From: an uncultured Clostridium sp.
Lineage (GTDB): Bacteria; Bacillota; Clostridia; TANB77; CAG-465
Assembly: GCA_900554875.1 (NCBI GenBank)
Contig: USJA01000014.1
Coordinates: forward strand, 1-14,278
Direction of reading: 5' to 3'
DNA: 14,278 nucleotides
The notes under the pieces are model-generated. The model made no database searches, was not told where the DNA came from, and was given only the letters and a program-made list of their open reading frames with translations. Below are positions 1 to 6,912 of this stretch, in pieces (within the stretch, counting starts at the first letter, position 1; the number at the start of each line of letters is the position of its first letter). Position numbers and translations under genes: made by a program.

Positions 1-90
1 ATTCAATATAATTTAGTAATTTTTATGTTATTTTTTTGTTAAGTTTTTATTACATTTTAATTTCGCTATATAAATTTAAAAATTTACTAT

Positions 91-121
91 AAAAAAAAGA
101 CTGTACATATACGTACAATCT
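91..121 (-). terminator. Rho-independent terminator of the hrcA-grpE-dnaK-dnaJ operon
   Basis: On the minus strand a 9-bp stem (AGATTGTAC with GTACAGTCT, one G-T wobble) with a six-base loop is followed at once by eight T residues. It begins about four bases after the dnaJ stop codon. This is a textbook intrinsic terminator and closes the heat-shock operon. Nothing else is seen in the AT-rich bases 1-90. Confidence 0.9.
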
Positions 122-124
122 TAA

Positions 125-1300
125 TTATTTATTCCAAAATCCTTTTTTCTTAGTTTGAACTTCTTCACCCATAAGATCTGCAAACTGTTTTAGAGTTTCT
201 CTTTGCTTATCATTTAAACGTTTTGGTATATCCACTTGTACAGTGTATTGGATATTTCCTCTACCCCTTCCATGAATATTAGGTATCCCTTTATCTTTAA
301 GTTTAAATGTTGCACCAACCTGTGTTCCTTCTGGTATTGAAATTTCATCATCATCTTCTAAAGTTGGAACTTTAATTTTGCCACCTAATACAAGCTTAGT
401 ATATGGAACCTTTATATTTGCATAGATATCGTATCCTTTTCTTGTAAATACAGGATGAGATAATACATTTACAACCACAAATAGGTCACCTGCTGGTCCA
501 CCTTTTTTTCCAGCATCTCCTTCACCTCGCAAAGAAATTGCCTGGCCATTATCAATACCTGCTGGAATTTTTATATCAATTTTTCTTGTTTTACGTACAG
601 TTCCTTTACCTGAACATGTATCACATGGATTTGGAATTATTTTACCTGTTCCACCACATTTATCACATGTTTTAACAGTAGAAAAAGTTCCCATTATTGT
701 GTTTTGGGTTGCTTGAACTTTACCTTTCCCACCACATTTGTCACATGTAATAGGATTAGTACCAGGTTTTGCACCACTTCCATTACAAGTAGAACATTTT
801 TCATTTCTAGTAATGTTAATTTGCTTTGTTGTTCCAAAAGCAGCCTCTTCAAAAGATATATTCATGTTATATCTTAAATCAGCACCCTTAGTTGGACCTT
901 GTCTTTTAGCAGAATTAAATCCTCCTCCAAAGCCTCCTCCAAATACACTTCCTAAGATATCATCAAGATCTATGTCGACTCCCATTCCATTTCCAAATCC
1001 AGAGAAATCGAACCCTCCAAATCCATTAGAGTAGTATCCTCCTTGAGAGCCACCAAAACCAGCTTGTTCAAAATTAGAACCAAACCTATCATATTGTGCA
1101 CGTTTGGTTTTATCTGAAAGAACTCCATATGCTTCGTTTATTTCCTTAAATTTTACTTCAGCTTGTTTTTTCGCTGCCTCATCTTGTTGAGCATCTGGGT
1201 GATTTGCTTTGGCAAGCTTCCTAAAAGCTTTTTTTATTTCTTCATCAGTAGCATCTTTTGAAACACCAAGTATTTTATAATAATCCTTTGACTCTGCCAC
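125..1300 (-). CDS. dnaJ: Chaperone protein DnaJ (Hsp40)
   Basis: DnaJ is the co-chaperone that hands unfolded substrates to DnaK and stimulates its ATPase in the cytoplasm. The 391-residue protein has the full class I (type A) layout: J domain at residues 5-72 with the HPD triad at 34-36, a Gly/Phe-rich linker at about 74-130, four CxxCxGxG zinc-binding repeats at 169-176, 186-193, 212-219 and 226-233, then the two C-terminal beta-barrel substrate-binding domains. Length is normal for the family. The start is GTG, supported by AGGGGG at 1309-1314 with eight bases of spacing and by the usual MAxxDYYxILGV beginning. It is the last gene of the hrcA operon, 72 bases after dnaK, with a hairpin in that gap and a terminator just after its stop. 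Confidence 0.97.
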   Translation of the reverse strand: MAESKDYYKILGVSKDATDEEIKKAFRKLAKANHPDAQQDEAAKKQAEVKFKEINEAYGVLSDKTKRAQYDRFGSNFEQAGFGGSQGGYYSNGFGGFDFSGFGNGMGVDIDLDDILGSVFGGGFGGGFNSAKRQGPTKGADLRYNMNISFEEAAFGTTKQINITRNEKCSTCNGSGAKPGTNPITCDKCGGKGKVQATQNTIMGTFSTVKTCDKCGGTGKIIPNPCDTCSGKGTVRKTRKIDIKIPAGIDNGQAISLRGEGDAGKKGGPAGDLFVVVNVLSHPVFTRKGYDIYANIKVPYTKLVLGGKIKVPTLEDDDEISIPEGTQVGATFKLKDKGIPNIHGRGRGNIQYTVQVDIPKRLNDKQRETLKQFADLMGEEVQTKKKGFWNK

Positions 1301-1324
1301 TAAAATTTCCCCCTATTTAAATCT

Positions 1325-1356
1325 AGGGTGTAAAGAGAAACTCTCTTTAGCACCCT
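1325..1356 (-). other. Hairpin in the dnaK-dnaJ spacer
   Basis: The arms AGGGTG-T-AAAGAGA (1325-1338) and TCTCTTT-A-CACCCT (1342-1356) pair over 14 bp with a single bulged base at 1350 and a three-base loop. On the transcript it lies 16 bases after the dnaK stop and just before the dnaJ ribosome binding site. No T tract follows on the minus strand, so it is not a classical terminator. A role in mRNA processing, 3'-end stability of dnaK mRNA or partial attenuation of dnaJ is an inference. Confidence 0.7.
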
Positions 1357-1372
1357 TTATATAATATTTAAA

Positions 1373-3223
1373 TTATTCTTTTTTATTATCATCTTCTACT
1401 TTGTAATCAGCATCATGTACAACATTTTCTTCAGCATTATTTCCTTCAGAAGATGCTCCTGCTTCAGCGTTTGCTCCAGCTTCTGCACCACCTGCTTTTG
1501 AATATAACTTAGAAGAAATATCATAGAATACTTGTGTTAATTTTTCAGATGCAGCCTTTATTTTTTCAGTATCATTTCCTTCAAGTTCTTTTTTAACATT
1601 AGCAAGTTCTGTTTCAACCTTAGCCTTTTCTTCATCAGAAATTTTACCTTCAAGTTCTTTTAATGTTTTTTCAGTGTTATATACTAAAGAGTCTGCGTTA
1701 TTTCTAACTTCAACTTCTTCTTTCTTCTTTTTATCCTCTGCAGCATGAGCTTCAGCCTCTTTTACAGCAGCTTTAATTTCATCTTCAGTAAGATTTGTGC
1801 TAGCTGTAATAGCAATTTTTTGTTCATTATTTGTAGCCATATCTTTAGCACTAACATGAACTATACCATTAGCGTCAATATCAAATGTAACTTCAATTTG
1901 AGGTACACCACGTGGAGCTGGTGGAATTCCAGTTAAACTAAATCTTCCTAGTGTTTTGTTATATGATGCAATTTCTCTTTCACCTTGTAATACATGTACT
2001 TCAACAGATGTTTGACCATCAGCAGCTGTACTAAATATTTGAGATTTTTTAGTTGGTATTGTAGTGTTTCTATCAATTAATTTTGTAAACACACCACCGT
2101 AAGTTTCAATACCTAGAGATAGAGGTGTTACGTCAAGAAGTACTAAATCTTTAACTTCTCCAGTTAAAACACCACCTTGTATAGCAGCACCAACTGCAAC
2201 ACATTCATCTGGATTTATTCCTTTATATGGTTCTTTTCCAGTAATTCTTTTTACAGTTTCTTGTACTAGTGGTACACGAGTTGATCCACCAACAAGTAAT
2301 ATTTTATTTATTTTATCAAATGTAAGACCAGCGTCTTTCATTGCTTGATTTACAGGTTCTACTGTAGATTCTACTAAATCAGAAATTAATTCTTCAAATT
2401 TAGATCTTGTAAGTGTAATATCTAAGTGTTTTGGTCCTGTTGAATCAGCTGTAATAAATGGAAGATTAATTTGAGCTTGCATTACACCAGATAAATCGAT
2501 TTTTGCTTTTTCAGCAGCTTCCTTTAATCTTTGCATTGCCATATTATCTTTTGACAAGTCAATTCCATTATCTTTTTTGAATTCTTCTACTAAATAATCA
2601 ATAATTCTTTGGTCGAAGTCATCTCCACCTAGTCTATTATTACCAGATGTAGCCATAACTTCAAATACACCATCACCAATATCTAGTATAGATACATCAA
2701 ATGTTCCACCACCAAGGTCATATACCATAATTTTTTGGTCTGTATCTTTATCAAATCCATGTGCAAGTGATGCAGCAGTTGGTTCGTTTATAATTCTTAA
2801 AACTTCAAGTCCTGCAATTCTTCCTGCATCTTTAGTTGCTTGTCTTTGTGAATCACTAAAATATGCTGGTACAGTTATTACTGCTTGGTTTACTTTTTCT
2901 CCTAAGTAATTTTCAGCATCAGTTTTCAATTTTTGTAATATCATAGCTGATATTTCTTGTGGAGTATAATCCTTATCATCTATTTTTACTTTTCTATCTG
3001 TTCCCATATCTCTTTTTATAGAGATTATTGTTCTATCGTGGTTAGTAACAGCCTGTCTTTTTGCAACTTGACCTACTAATCTTTCACCATTTTTTGTAAA
3101 TGCAACGATTGATGGAGTTGTTCTTGCTCCTTCTGCATTTGGTATAACTACTGGTTCGCCATTTTCCATAACAGCTACACAAGAGTTAGTTGTTCCTAAA
3201 TCAATACCTATAACTTTTGACAT
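1373..3223 (-). CDS. dnaK: Molecular chaperone DnaK (Hsp70)
   Basis: DnaK is the ATP-dependent Hsp70 chaperone; it binds exposed hydrophobic peptides in a cycle driven by DnaJ and GrpE. The 616-residue protein has the phosphate-1 motif IDLGTTNS at 7-14, catalytic Lys70, the phosphate-2 motif DLGGGTFD at 169-176, the adenosine motif VGGSTRVP at about 311-318, the interdomain linker VKDLVLLDVTP at 357-367, the beta-sandwich substrate-binding domain, a helical lid, and an Ala/Gly-rich tail ending in an acidic segment. The stretch after residue 74 is short, as in Gram-positive DnaK, lacking the insertion found in proteobacterial proteins. The start is ATG with a perfect AGGAGG at 3231-3236, seven bases upstream. 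It is the third gene of the CIRCE-controlled operon, 81 bases after grpE. Confidence 0.98.
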   Translation of the reverse strand: MSKVIGIDLGTTNSCVAVMENGEPVVIPNAEGARTTPSIVAFTKNGERLVGQVAKRQAVTNHDRTIISIKRDMGTDRKVKIDDKDYTPQEISAMILQKLKTDAENYLGEKVNQAVITVPAYFSDSQRQATKDAGRIAGLEVLRIINEPTAASLAHGFDKDTDQKIMVYDLGGGTFDVSILDIGDGVFEVMATSGNNRLGGDDFDQRIIDYLVEEFKKDNGIDLSKDNMAMQRLKEAAEKAKIDLSGVMQAQINLPFITADSTGPKHLDITLTRSKFEELISDLVESTVEPVNQAMKDAGLTFDKINKILLVGGSTRVPLVQETVKRITGKEPYKGINPDECVAVGAAIQGGVLTGEVKDLVLLDVTPLSLGIETYGGVFTKLIDRNTTIPTKKSQIFSTAADGQTSVEVHVLQGEREIASYNKTLGRFSLTGIPPAPRGVPQIEVTFDIDANGIVHVSAKDMATNNEQKIAITASTNLTEDEIKAAVKEAEAHAAEDKKKKEEVEVRNNADSLVYNTEKTLKELEGKISDEEKAKVETELANVKKELEGNDTEKIKAASEKLTQVFYDISSKLYSKAGGAEAGANAEAGASSEGNNAEENVVHDADYKVEDDNKKE

Positions 3224-3259
3224 ATTAATACCTCCTAAAATACAAAGTTATTTATATTA

Positions 3260-3295
3260 TACTTAAATTATATATTATCATACGTAATTTAAGTA
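3260..3295 (-). repeat. Inverted repeat in the grpE-dnaK spacer
   Basis: A perfect 11-bp inverted repeat, TACTTAAATTA (3260-3270) and TAATTTAAGTA (3285-3295), is separated by 14 bases. It falls between the grpE stop codon and the dnaK ribosome binding site. It is AT-rich and has no T tract after it, so a terminator is unlikely. It may form an mRNA hairpin that shapes processing or dnaK translation, or it may be a protein site; both are inference. Confidence 0.6.
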
Positions 3296-3304
3296 ATAAC
3301 CAAT

Positions 3305-3847
3305 TTAATTTGCTACTTTAACCATAGAATGACGTATCACTCTATCGTTTATCATATAGCCTTTTCTAAAAACTTCAACTACTTCCTTTTCACCTTTACT
3401 TTCATCTTCTTCATGCATTACTGCTTCATGAAAATTAGGATCAAAAGTCTTACCTAGAGCATCTATTTCTTCAATTCCAAGTTTATCAAGTAAACCTGTA
3501 AGTTCAGAATAAATCATTTCCATTCCATTTTTATAGCTATCATCTTTACATTCAGCCCCAAGAGCTTTTTCAAAATTATCTATAATTGGAAGTAAGTTTG
3601 AAACTAAGTCTGCTGTAATAGTATAATACATACTATCCTTTTCCTTATTCATTCTTTTTTTAAAGTTATCAAACTCTGCCATATTGCGTTTTAAATGTTC
3701 AAAATATTCATCTGTTTTCTTTTTTTGTTCACTTAAATCATCATTTAATTTAGCAATGTATTCATCTTTATCTAAGATTTCATCTCCTGCTAAATCATTT
3801 TCTTCATCAAGTATTTCATCTTGATTTATTTCTTTGTTTTTATTCAT
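3305..3847 (-). CDS. grpE: Nucleotide exchange factor GrpE
   Basis: GrpE releases ADP from DnaK and so resets the Hsp70 cycle. The 180-residue protein has an acidic, disordered N-terminus (residues 1-30), a long coiled-coil helix with the conserved AEFDNFKKR segment at about 57-65, a four-helix region beginning around LLPIIDNFEKAL, and the C-terminal beta-wing with FDPNFHEAV and the terminal GYMINDRVIRHSMVKV, all hallmarks of the family. Length is normal. Its ATG lies only five bases after the hrcA stop codon, and its ribosome binding site GAGGAG (3856-3861) is inside the last codons of hrcA, so translation of the two genes is probably coupled. Confidence 0.97.
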   Translation of the reverse strand: MNKNKEINQDEILDEENDLAGDEILDKDEYIAKLNDDLSEQKKKTDEYFEHLKRNMAEFDNFKKRMNKEKDSMYYTITADLVSNLLPIIDNFEKALGAECKDDSYKNGMEMIYSELTGLLDKLGIEEIDALGKTFDPNFHEAVMHEEDESKGEKEVVEVFRKGYMINDRVIRHSMVKVAN

Positions 3848-3852
3848 ATATC

Positions 3853-4881
3853 TTACTCCTCACCTTCTTTTTTATTTTTATTAAATATACTTTTTAACTT
3901 ATTATCTATATATTTTAATGTTGCAACTGTTTTTGAGTAATCAATTCTTTTTGGACCTACAACAGATATTTTACCAAGTTTTTTGTTATCTGTTTCAACA
4001 TCTAGTGAAATTATGCTATAGTCTCTTAGCAACATTTCTTTGCTTTCAGAACCTATTATAATTCCAAGTTCGTTATTTTCAGCCTTTTTTAATGTTGAAT
4101 CAATAATATCTTTTGTTGATAACATATTTACAAAGTTTTTAGCTTTTTCAACATCAGAAAATTCTGGCAAATCTAATATTGATGCAAAGTCTGCACTTAA
4201 TTTTTTTGATTCTTTTGACATTTCATATTTTATACTTTCACATATTTTTCCAAGTACAAAAGAAAATGAACTAAGTTCTTTTGCAACTATGTTAGTAAGC
4301 ACAACATTTAATTTTTCAAGCGGAGTTCCTTTTAAATTTTTATTTAAAACATTAGCTAACTCCTCTATAGTACTTTCCTCTAATTCATCAGTAAGCTTTA
4401 CAATACAATCTTTTATTGTTCCATTATTTGACATTAGAACTATAAGGAGTACCTTATCAGATATTTTTACTATTTTAATATTTTCTAATAAGTCATCTGT
4501 TTTTACTGTAAGAAGCGTTGGTCTAAGCAATATTTTAGATACAACATCAGCTGCCTGTTCAAAAAGTTTCTCTGTATCTCCAAATCCGGTTATACTATTA
4601 TCTATATAGTTTATATCAATCATAGAAAGCTTTTTTTCTTTCATTAGATTATCAACATAATATCTATATCCTTTAGTAGAAGGAATTCTACCCGCAGATA
4701 CATGAGGTTGTTCTAAATAGCCTGCTTCTTCTAATAGTTTCATATCATTTCTAATTGTAGCTGAACTATACTCTAAATTATACTTTTCCATTATTGTTTT
4801 AGAACCTACAGGTTCTGCCGAAGCAATATAGTCTTCTACAACAGATGACAATATTTTTTTCTTCCTATCATCTAAATTCAT
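3853..4881 (-). CDS. hrcA: Heat-inducible transcription repressor HrcA
   Basis: HrcA is the repressor that binds CIRCE and shuts off class I heat-shock genes; in characterised species its activity depends on the GroE chaperonin. The 342-residue protein starts with a winged helix-turn-helix (residues about 1-75, with SSATIRNDM in the recognition region and the family segment HVSAGRIPSTKGYRYYVD), followed by the GAF-like dimerisation core and a C-terminal end with GPKRIDYSK. The start is ATG with AGGTGA at 4886-4891, very close to the CIRCE element two bases further upstream. It is the first gene of the operon and is therefore autoregulated. There is no groES-groEL pair in this window. Confidence 0.97.
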   Translation of the reverse strand: MNLDDRKKKILSSVVEDYIASAEPVGSKTIMEKYNLEYSSATIRNDMKLLEEAGYLEQPHVSAGRIPSTKGYRYYVDNLMKEKKLSMIDINYIDNSITGFGDTEKLFEQAADVVSKILLRPTLLTVKTDDLLENIKIVKISDKVLLIVLMSNNGTIKDCIVKLTDELEESTIEELANVLNKNLKGTPLEKLNVVLTNIVAKELSSFSFVLGKICESIKYEMSKESKKLSADFASILDLPEFSDVEKAKNFVNMLSTKDIIDSTLKKAENNELGIIIGSESKEMLLRDYSIISLDVETDNKKLGKISVVGPKRIDYSKTVATLKYIDNKLKSIFNKNKKEGEE

Positions 4882-4893
4882 ACCATCACCTGA

Positions 4894-4920
4894 TTAGCAC
4901 TTTAAAGTTGCGAGTGCTAA
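4894..4920 (-). promoter_or_regulatory. CIRCE operator (HrcA-binding inverted repeat)
   Basis: The half-sites TTAGCACTT (4894-4902) and GAGTGCTAA (4912-4920) flank a nine-base spacer. This matches the CIRCE consensus TTAGCACTC-N9-GAGTGCTAA with one mismatch, at the innermost base of the half-site nearer hrcA. It lies just downstream of the predicted transcription start and ends two bases from the hrcA ribosome binding site, so it can act both as an operator and as a 5'-leader hairpin. Confidence 0.96.
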
Positions 4921-4931
4921 CTTACGTATAT

Positions 4932-4960
4932 ATATTACATCTTTTGTATTTAATTGTCAA
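4932..4960 (-). promoter_or_regulatory. Sigma-A promoter of the hrcA operon
   Basis: On the minus strand the -35 box is a perfect TTGACA (4955-4960), the spacer is exactly 17 bases, and the -10 box is TAATAT (4932-4937). Transcription should start near 4925, immediately upstream of CIRCE, which is the standard layout for HrcA repression. Confidence 0.9.
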
Positions 4961-4989
4961 GTTTTTTCTTACATTTTTTAAAATTTTTT

Positions 4990-5039
4990 CAAACAAAAGC
5001 AGGCATAAATTTCTATATTACATAGATTTTTATACCTGT
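4990..5039 (-). terminator. Probable terminator of murD
   Basis: On the minus strand a stem of ten pairs (CAGGTATAAA with TTTATGCCTG, one wobble), a small internal loop and five further pairs (TCTAT with ATAGA) is capped by a five-base loop. It is followed by GCTTTTGTTTG, a moderate T-rich tail. It lies about 54 bases after the murD stop and upstream of the hrcA promoter, so it separates the two transcription units. Confidence 0.7.
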
Positions 5040-5092
5040 CTTTTATACAACAATTATTTTACATTTAAATTTAAAAGCATATTACAAGTAGA

Positions 5093-6508
5093 TTATAATT
5101 TTCCAACTAATCTTTTAAAATGGTTACCTCTTTCTTCGAAATTTTTATACATATCAAATGACGCACTAGCAGGTGACATTACAACAATATCATTTTCTTT
5201 TGCAATTTTATTTGCATAATTTACACACTCTTCTAAAGTATTAAATTCTACAATATCTAGTTTTTCTTCTATATTTATATTTTCCTTTTTTGCCTCTTTA
5301 ATTACAGCATTACGTATCTTAGTTGCTGTTTTTCCAATTAATATTAAATGACTTACTTTATCAAGTATATATGGAGCTAATGGCTCATATGGGATATTCT
5401 TGTCATATCCTCCTGCAATCAAAATCACCTTTTCTTTAAACGATTTTAATCCTGCAATTGTACGAGATGGACTTGTTCCTATTGAGTCGTTGTACCATTT
5501 TACATTATTTATATTACGAATAAGTTCCATTCTATGTTCAACTCCGCCAAATGTCGTTACTACCTCTTTTATATCATCTTTATCTACTAAATCATATACA
5601 GCAGTGGCAGCAGCACATATATTTGCAATGTTATGCATTCCAACTAATTTTATTTCATCTATACTACATATTTTTGCTTTTCTTCCAGATATATTTGAAT
5701 ATATATTATCATTGCAAAGATATACACCTTTTACAACACTTTCATTAATACTAAAAGCCCTTATATTTGTTTTTATATTTTTATCTTCAATAAGCTTTAA
5801 ATATCTATTAGTCATATCAGAATCTTTATTTAACACTAGAATATCATCACTATTTTGATTTAAAAATACATTTGCCTTTGCCATTATATATTCGTTATAA
5901 TCAGTGTGATAATCCAAATGGTTTGGAGATACATTTGTAATTACTGAAATATCTGGACTCTTAGATAATGTCATAAGTTGAAAACTACTTAATTCCAAAA
6001 CTACAATATCTTCTTTTCTCATTTCGTCTAGTTTTGAAAATAACGGTGTTCCTATATTTCCACCAATCCACACTTTATATCCTGCTGTCTGCAAAAATTT
6101 AGATATTAACGTAGTAGTTGTCGTTTTTCCATCACTTCCTGTAACGCCAATAATTTTACATGGGGCAAGTTCAATTACCTTTTCTATTTCAGATGTTAGT
6201 ACTGTTTTTCCAAGTTCCACAGCTCTTTGTATTTCATATGTAAATGGCTTTATACCTGGAGATCTAAATATATAATCATAATTTTCAAGATTATCTAGGT
6301 ATTTATCTCCCAATACAAATTCCACACCTATTTTTTCTAATTTTTTTATTTCATCTGATATTTTTTCCTTTTTATCTCTTGCACTAACTAAAGCTCCCAA
6401 TTTTACTAAATTCTCTATTACAGGCACATTACTTATTCCAATTCCAAGTACTGCAACCTTTTTTCCCTTTATTTCATTTTTAAATTTTTCTAATTTTTCG
6501 TTATTCAC
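5093..6508 (-). CDS. murD: UDP-N-acetylmuramoyl-L-alanine--D-glutamate ligase MurD
   Basis: MurD adds D-glutamate to UDP-MurNAc-L-Ala, using ATP, in cytoplasmic peptidoglycan precursor synthesis. The 471-residue protein has the N-terminal Rossmann-like UDP-binding domain (GIGISN at about 22-27), the ATP P-loop GVTGSDGKTTT at 121-131, LELSSFQL at 171-178, NVSPNHLDYH at 192-201, the AKANVF segment whose lysine (about 211) matches the carbamylated lysine of Mur ligases, and the C-terminal domain with HRMEL, YNDSIGTSP, AGGYDKN and SPASASFDMYKNFEERG. The last motif identifies MurD among the Mur ligases. The start is GTG with AAGGTGG (6515-6521) six bases upstream. It stands alone between its own promoter and terminator, not in a dcw-type cell-wall cluster. 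Confidence 0.96.
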   Translation of the reverse strand: MNNEKLEKFKNEIKGKKVAVLGIGISNVPVIENLVKLGALVSARDKKEKISDEIKKLEKIGVEFVLGDKYLDNLENYDYIFRSPGIKPFTYEIQRAVELGKTVLTSEIEKVIELAPCKIIGVTGSDGKTTTTTLISKFLQTAGYKVWIGGNIGTPLFSKLDEMRKEDIVVLELSSFQLMTLSKSPDISVITNVSPNHLDYHTDYNEYIMAKANVFLNQNSDDILVLNKDSDMTNRYLKLIEDKNIKTNIRAFSINESVVKGVYLCNDNIYSNISGRKAKICSIDEIKLVGMHNIANICAAATAVYDLVDKDDIKEVVTTFGGVEHRMELIRNINNVKWYNDSIGTSPSRTIAGLKSFKEKVILIAGGYDKNIPYEPLAPYILDKVSHLILIGKTATKIRNAVIKEAKKENINIEEKLDIVEFNTLEECVNYANKIAKENDIVVMSPASASFDMYKNFEERGNHFKRLVGKL

Positions 6509-6529
6509 AAAATACCACCTTCTTAATTT

Positions 6530-6558
6530 ATTATATTACAATATACTCTAAAATTCAA
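6530..6558 (-). promoter_or_regulatory. Sigma-A promoter of murD
   Basis: The minus strand carries TTGAAT (6553-6558), a 17-base spacer and a perfect TATAAT (6530-6535), with the murD ribosome binding site about ten bases further on. Together with the upstream hairpin at 6585-6627 this makes murD a separate transcription unit with a very short leader. Confidence 0.8.
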
Positions 6559-6584
6559 CAAAATTCACCATTAAATTTCATAGA

Positions 6585-6627
6585 AAAGATGCCAATACAA
6601 AAGTAACCTTTTATATTAAGCATCTTT
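6585..6627 (-). terminator. Long hairpin, probable terminator of the DUF1540 gene
   Basis: About 19 base pairs (AAAGATGC... with ...GCATCTTT, then an AT-rich extension, with one bulge and a few G-T wobbles) close over a four-base loop. The stem begins one base after the DUF1540 stop codon. The T tail on the minus strand is short (TTTT, then CTATG), so termination efficiency may be modest. Confidence 0.7.
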
Positions 6628-6628
6628 A

Positions 6629-6853
6629 CTATCTCTGATTACTTCCTGCTGGATCACCTCTTCCAAGTCTTTCAACAACGTTCATTTCTCCTATATAGAA
6701 ATATGAACCACAAGAAGTCTCACTTTCTGGCGTTCTTGTTTTATCGCCTGCTTTCGGTCTTACCATTATTCTATCAAGTCTACAGGTACAATCTTCTAAG
6801 CAATTATGTGCACATGATGAAACGTTACATTCAATTTTTTGATGATATGACAT
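6629..6853 (-). CDS. Small cysteine-rich DUF1540 protein
   Basis: The function is unknown. The 74-residue protein has six cysteines (9, 14, 18, 22, 24 and 48) arranged as C-x4-C-x3-C-x3-C-x-C, followed after a spacer by a final Cys in ETSCGSYF. This pattern, with an IxCxVxxC start, is that of the DUF1540 family, common in Clostridia as short, probably metal-binding proteins. Residues 1-52 hold the domain; the tail of about 20 residues is Gly/Pro/charged and looks disordered. The ATG start has AAGGAGT (6861-6867) seven bases upstream. It follows uvrC by 59 bases in the same direction and could be cotranscribed with it; no convincing promoter was seen in that gap. Confidence 0.85.
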   Translation of the reverse strand: MSYHQKIECNVSSCAHNCLEDCTCRLDRIMVRPKAGDKTRTPESETSCGSYFYIGEMNVVERLGRGDPAGSNQR

Positions 6854-6912
6854 AAAATCAACTCCTTTGTATTATTATTTGTTCTTTTTATATAATAATA
6901 CATTTAAAAATG

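Noticed and set aside
738..1034. Plus-strand open frame opposite dnaJ
   Set aside because: It is a mirror of the Gly-rich and Cys-rich dnaJ codons (Pro-rich product) without a start signal.
4040..4609. Plus-strand open frame of about 190 codons
   Set aside because: It lies wholly antisense to hrcA, has no ribosome binding site and an AT-driven, Ser/Phe/Ile-rich composition; hrcA is fully conserved on the other strand.
4845..5219. Plus-strand open frame across the hrcA promoter and the end of murD
   Set aside because: It runs through CIRCE, the promoter and a terminator, and its Phe/Tyr/Leu-rich product reflects AT-rich intergenic DNA.
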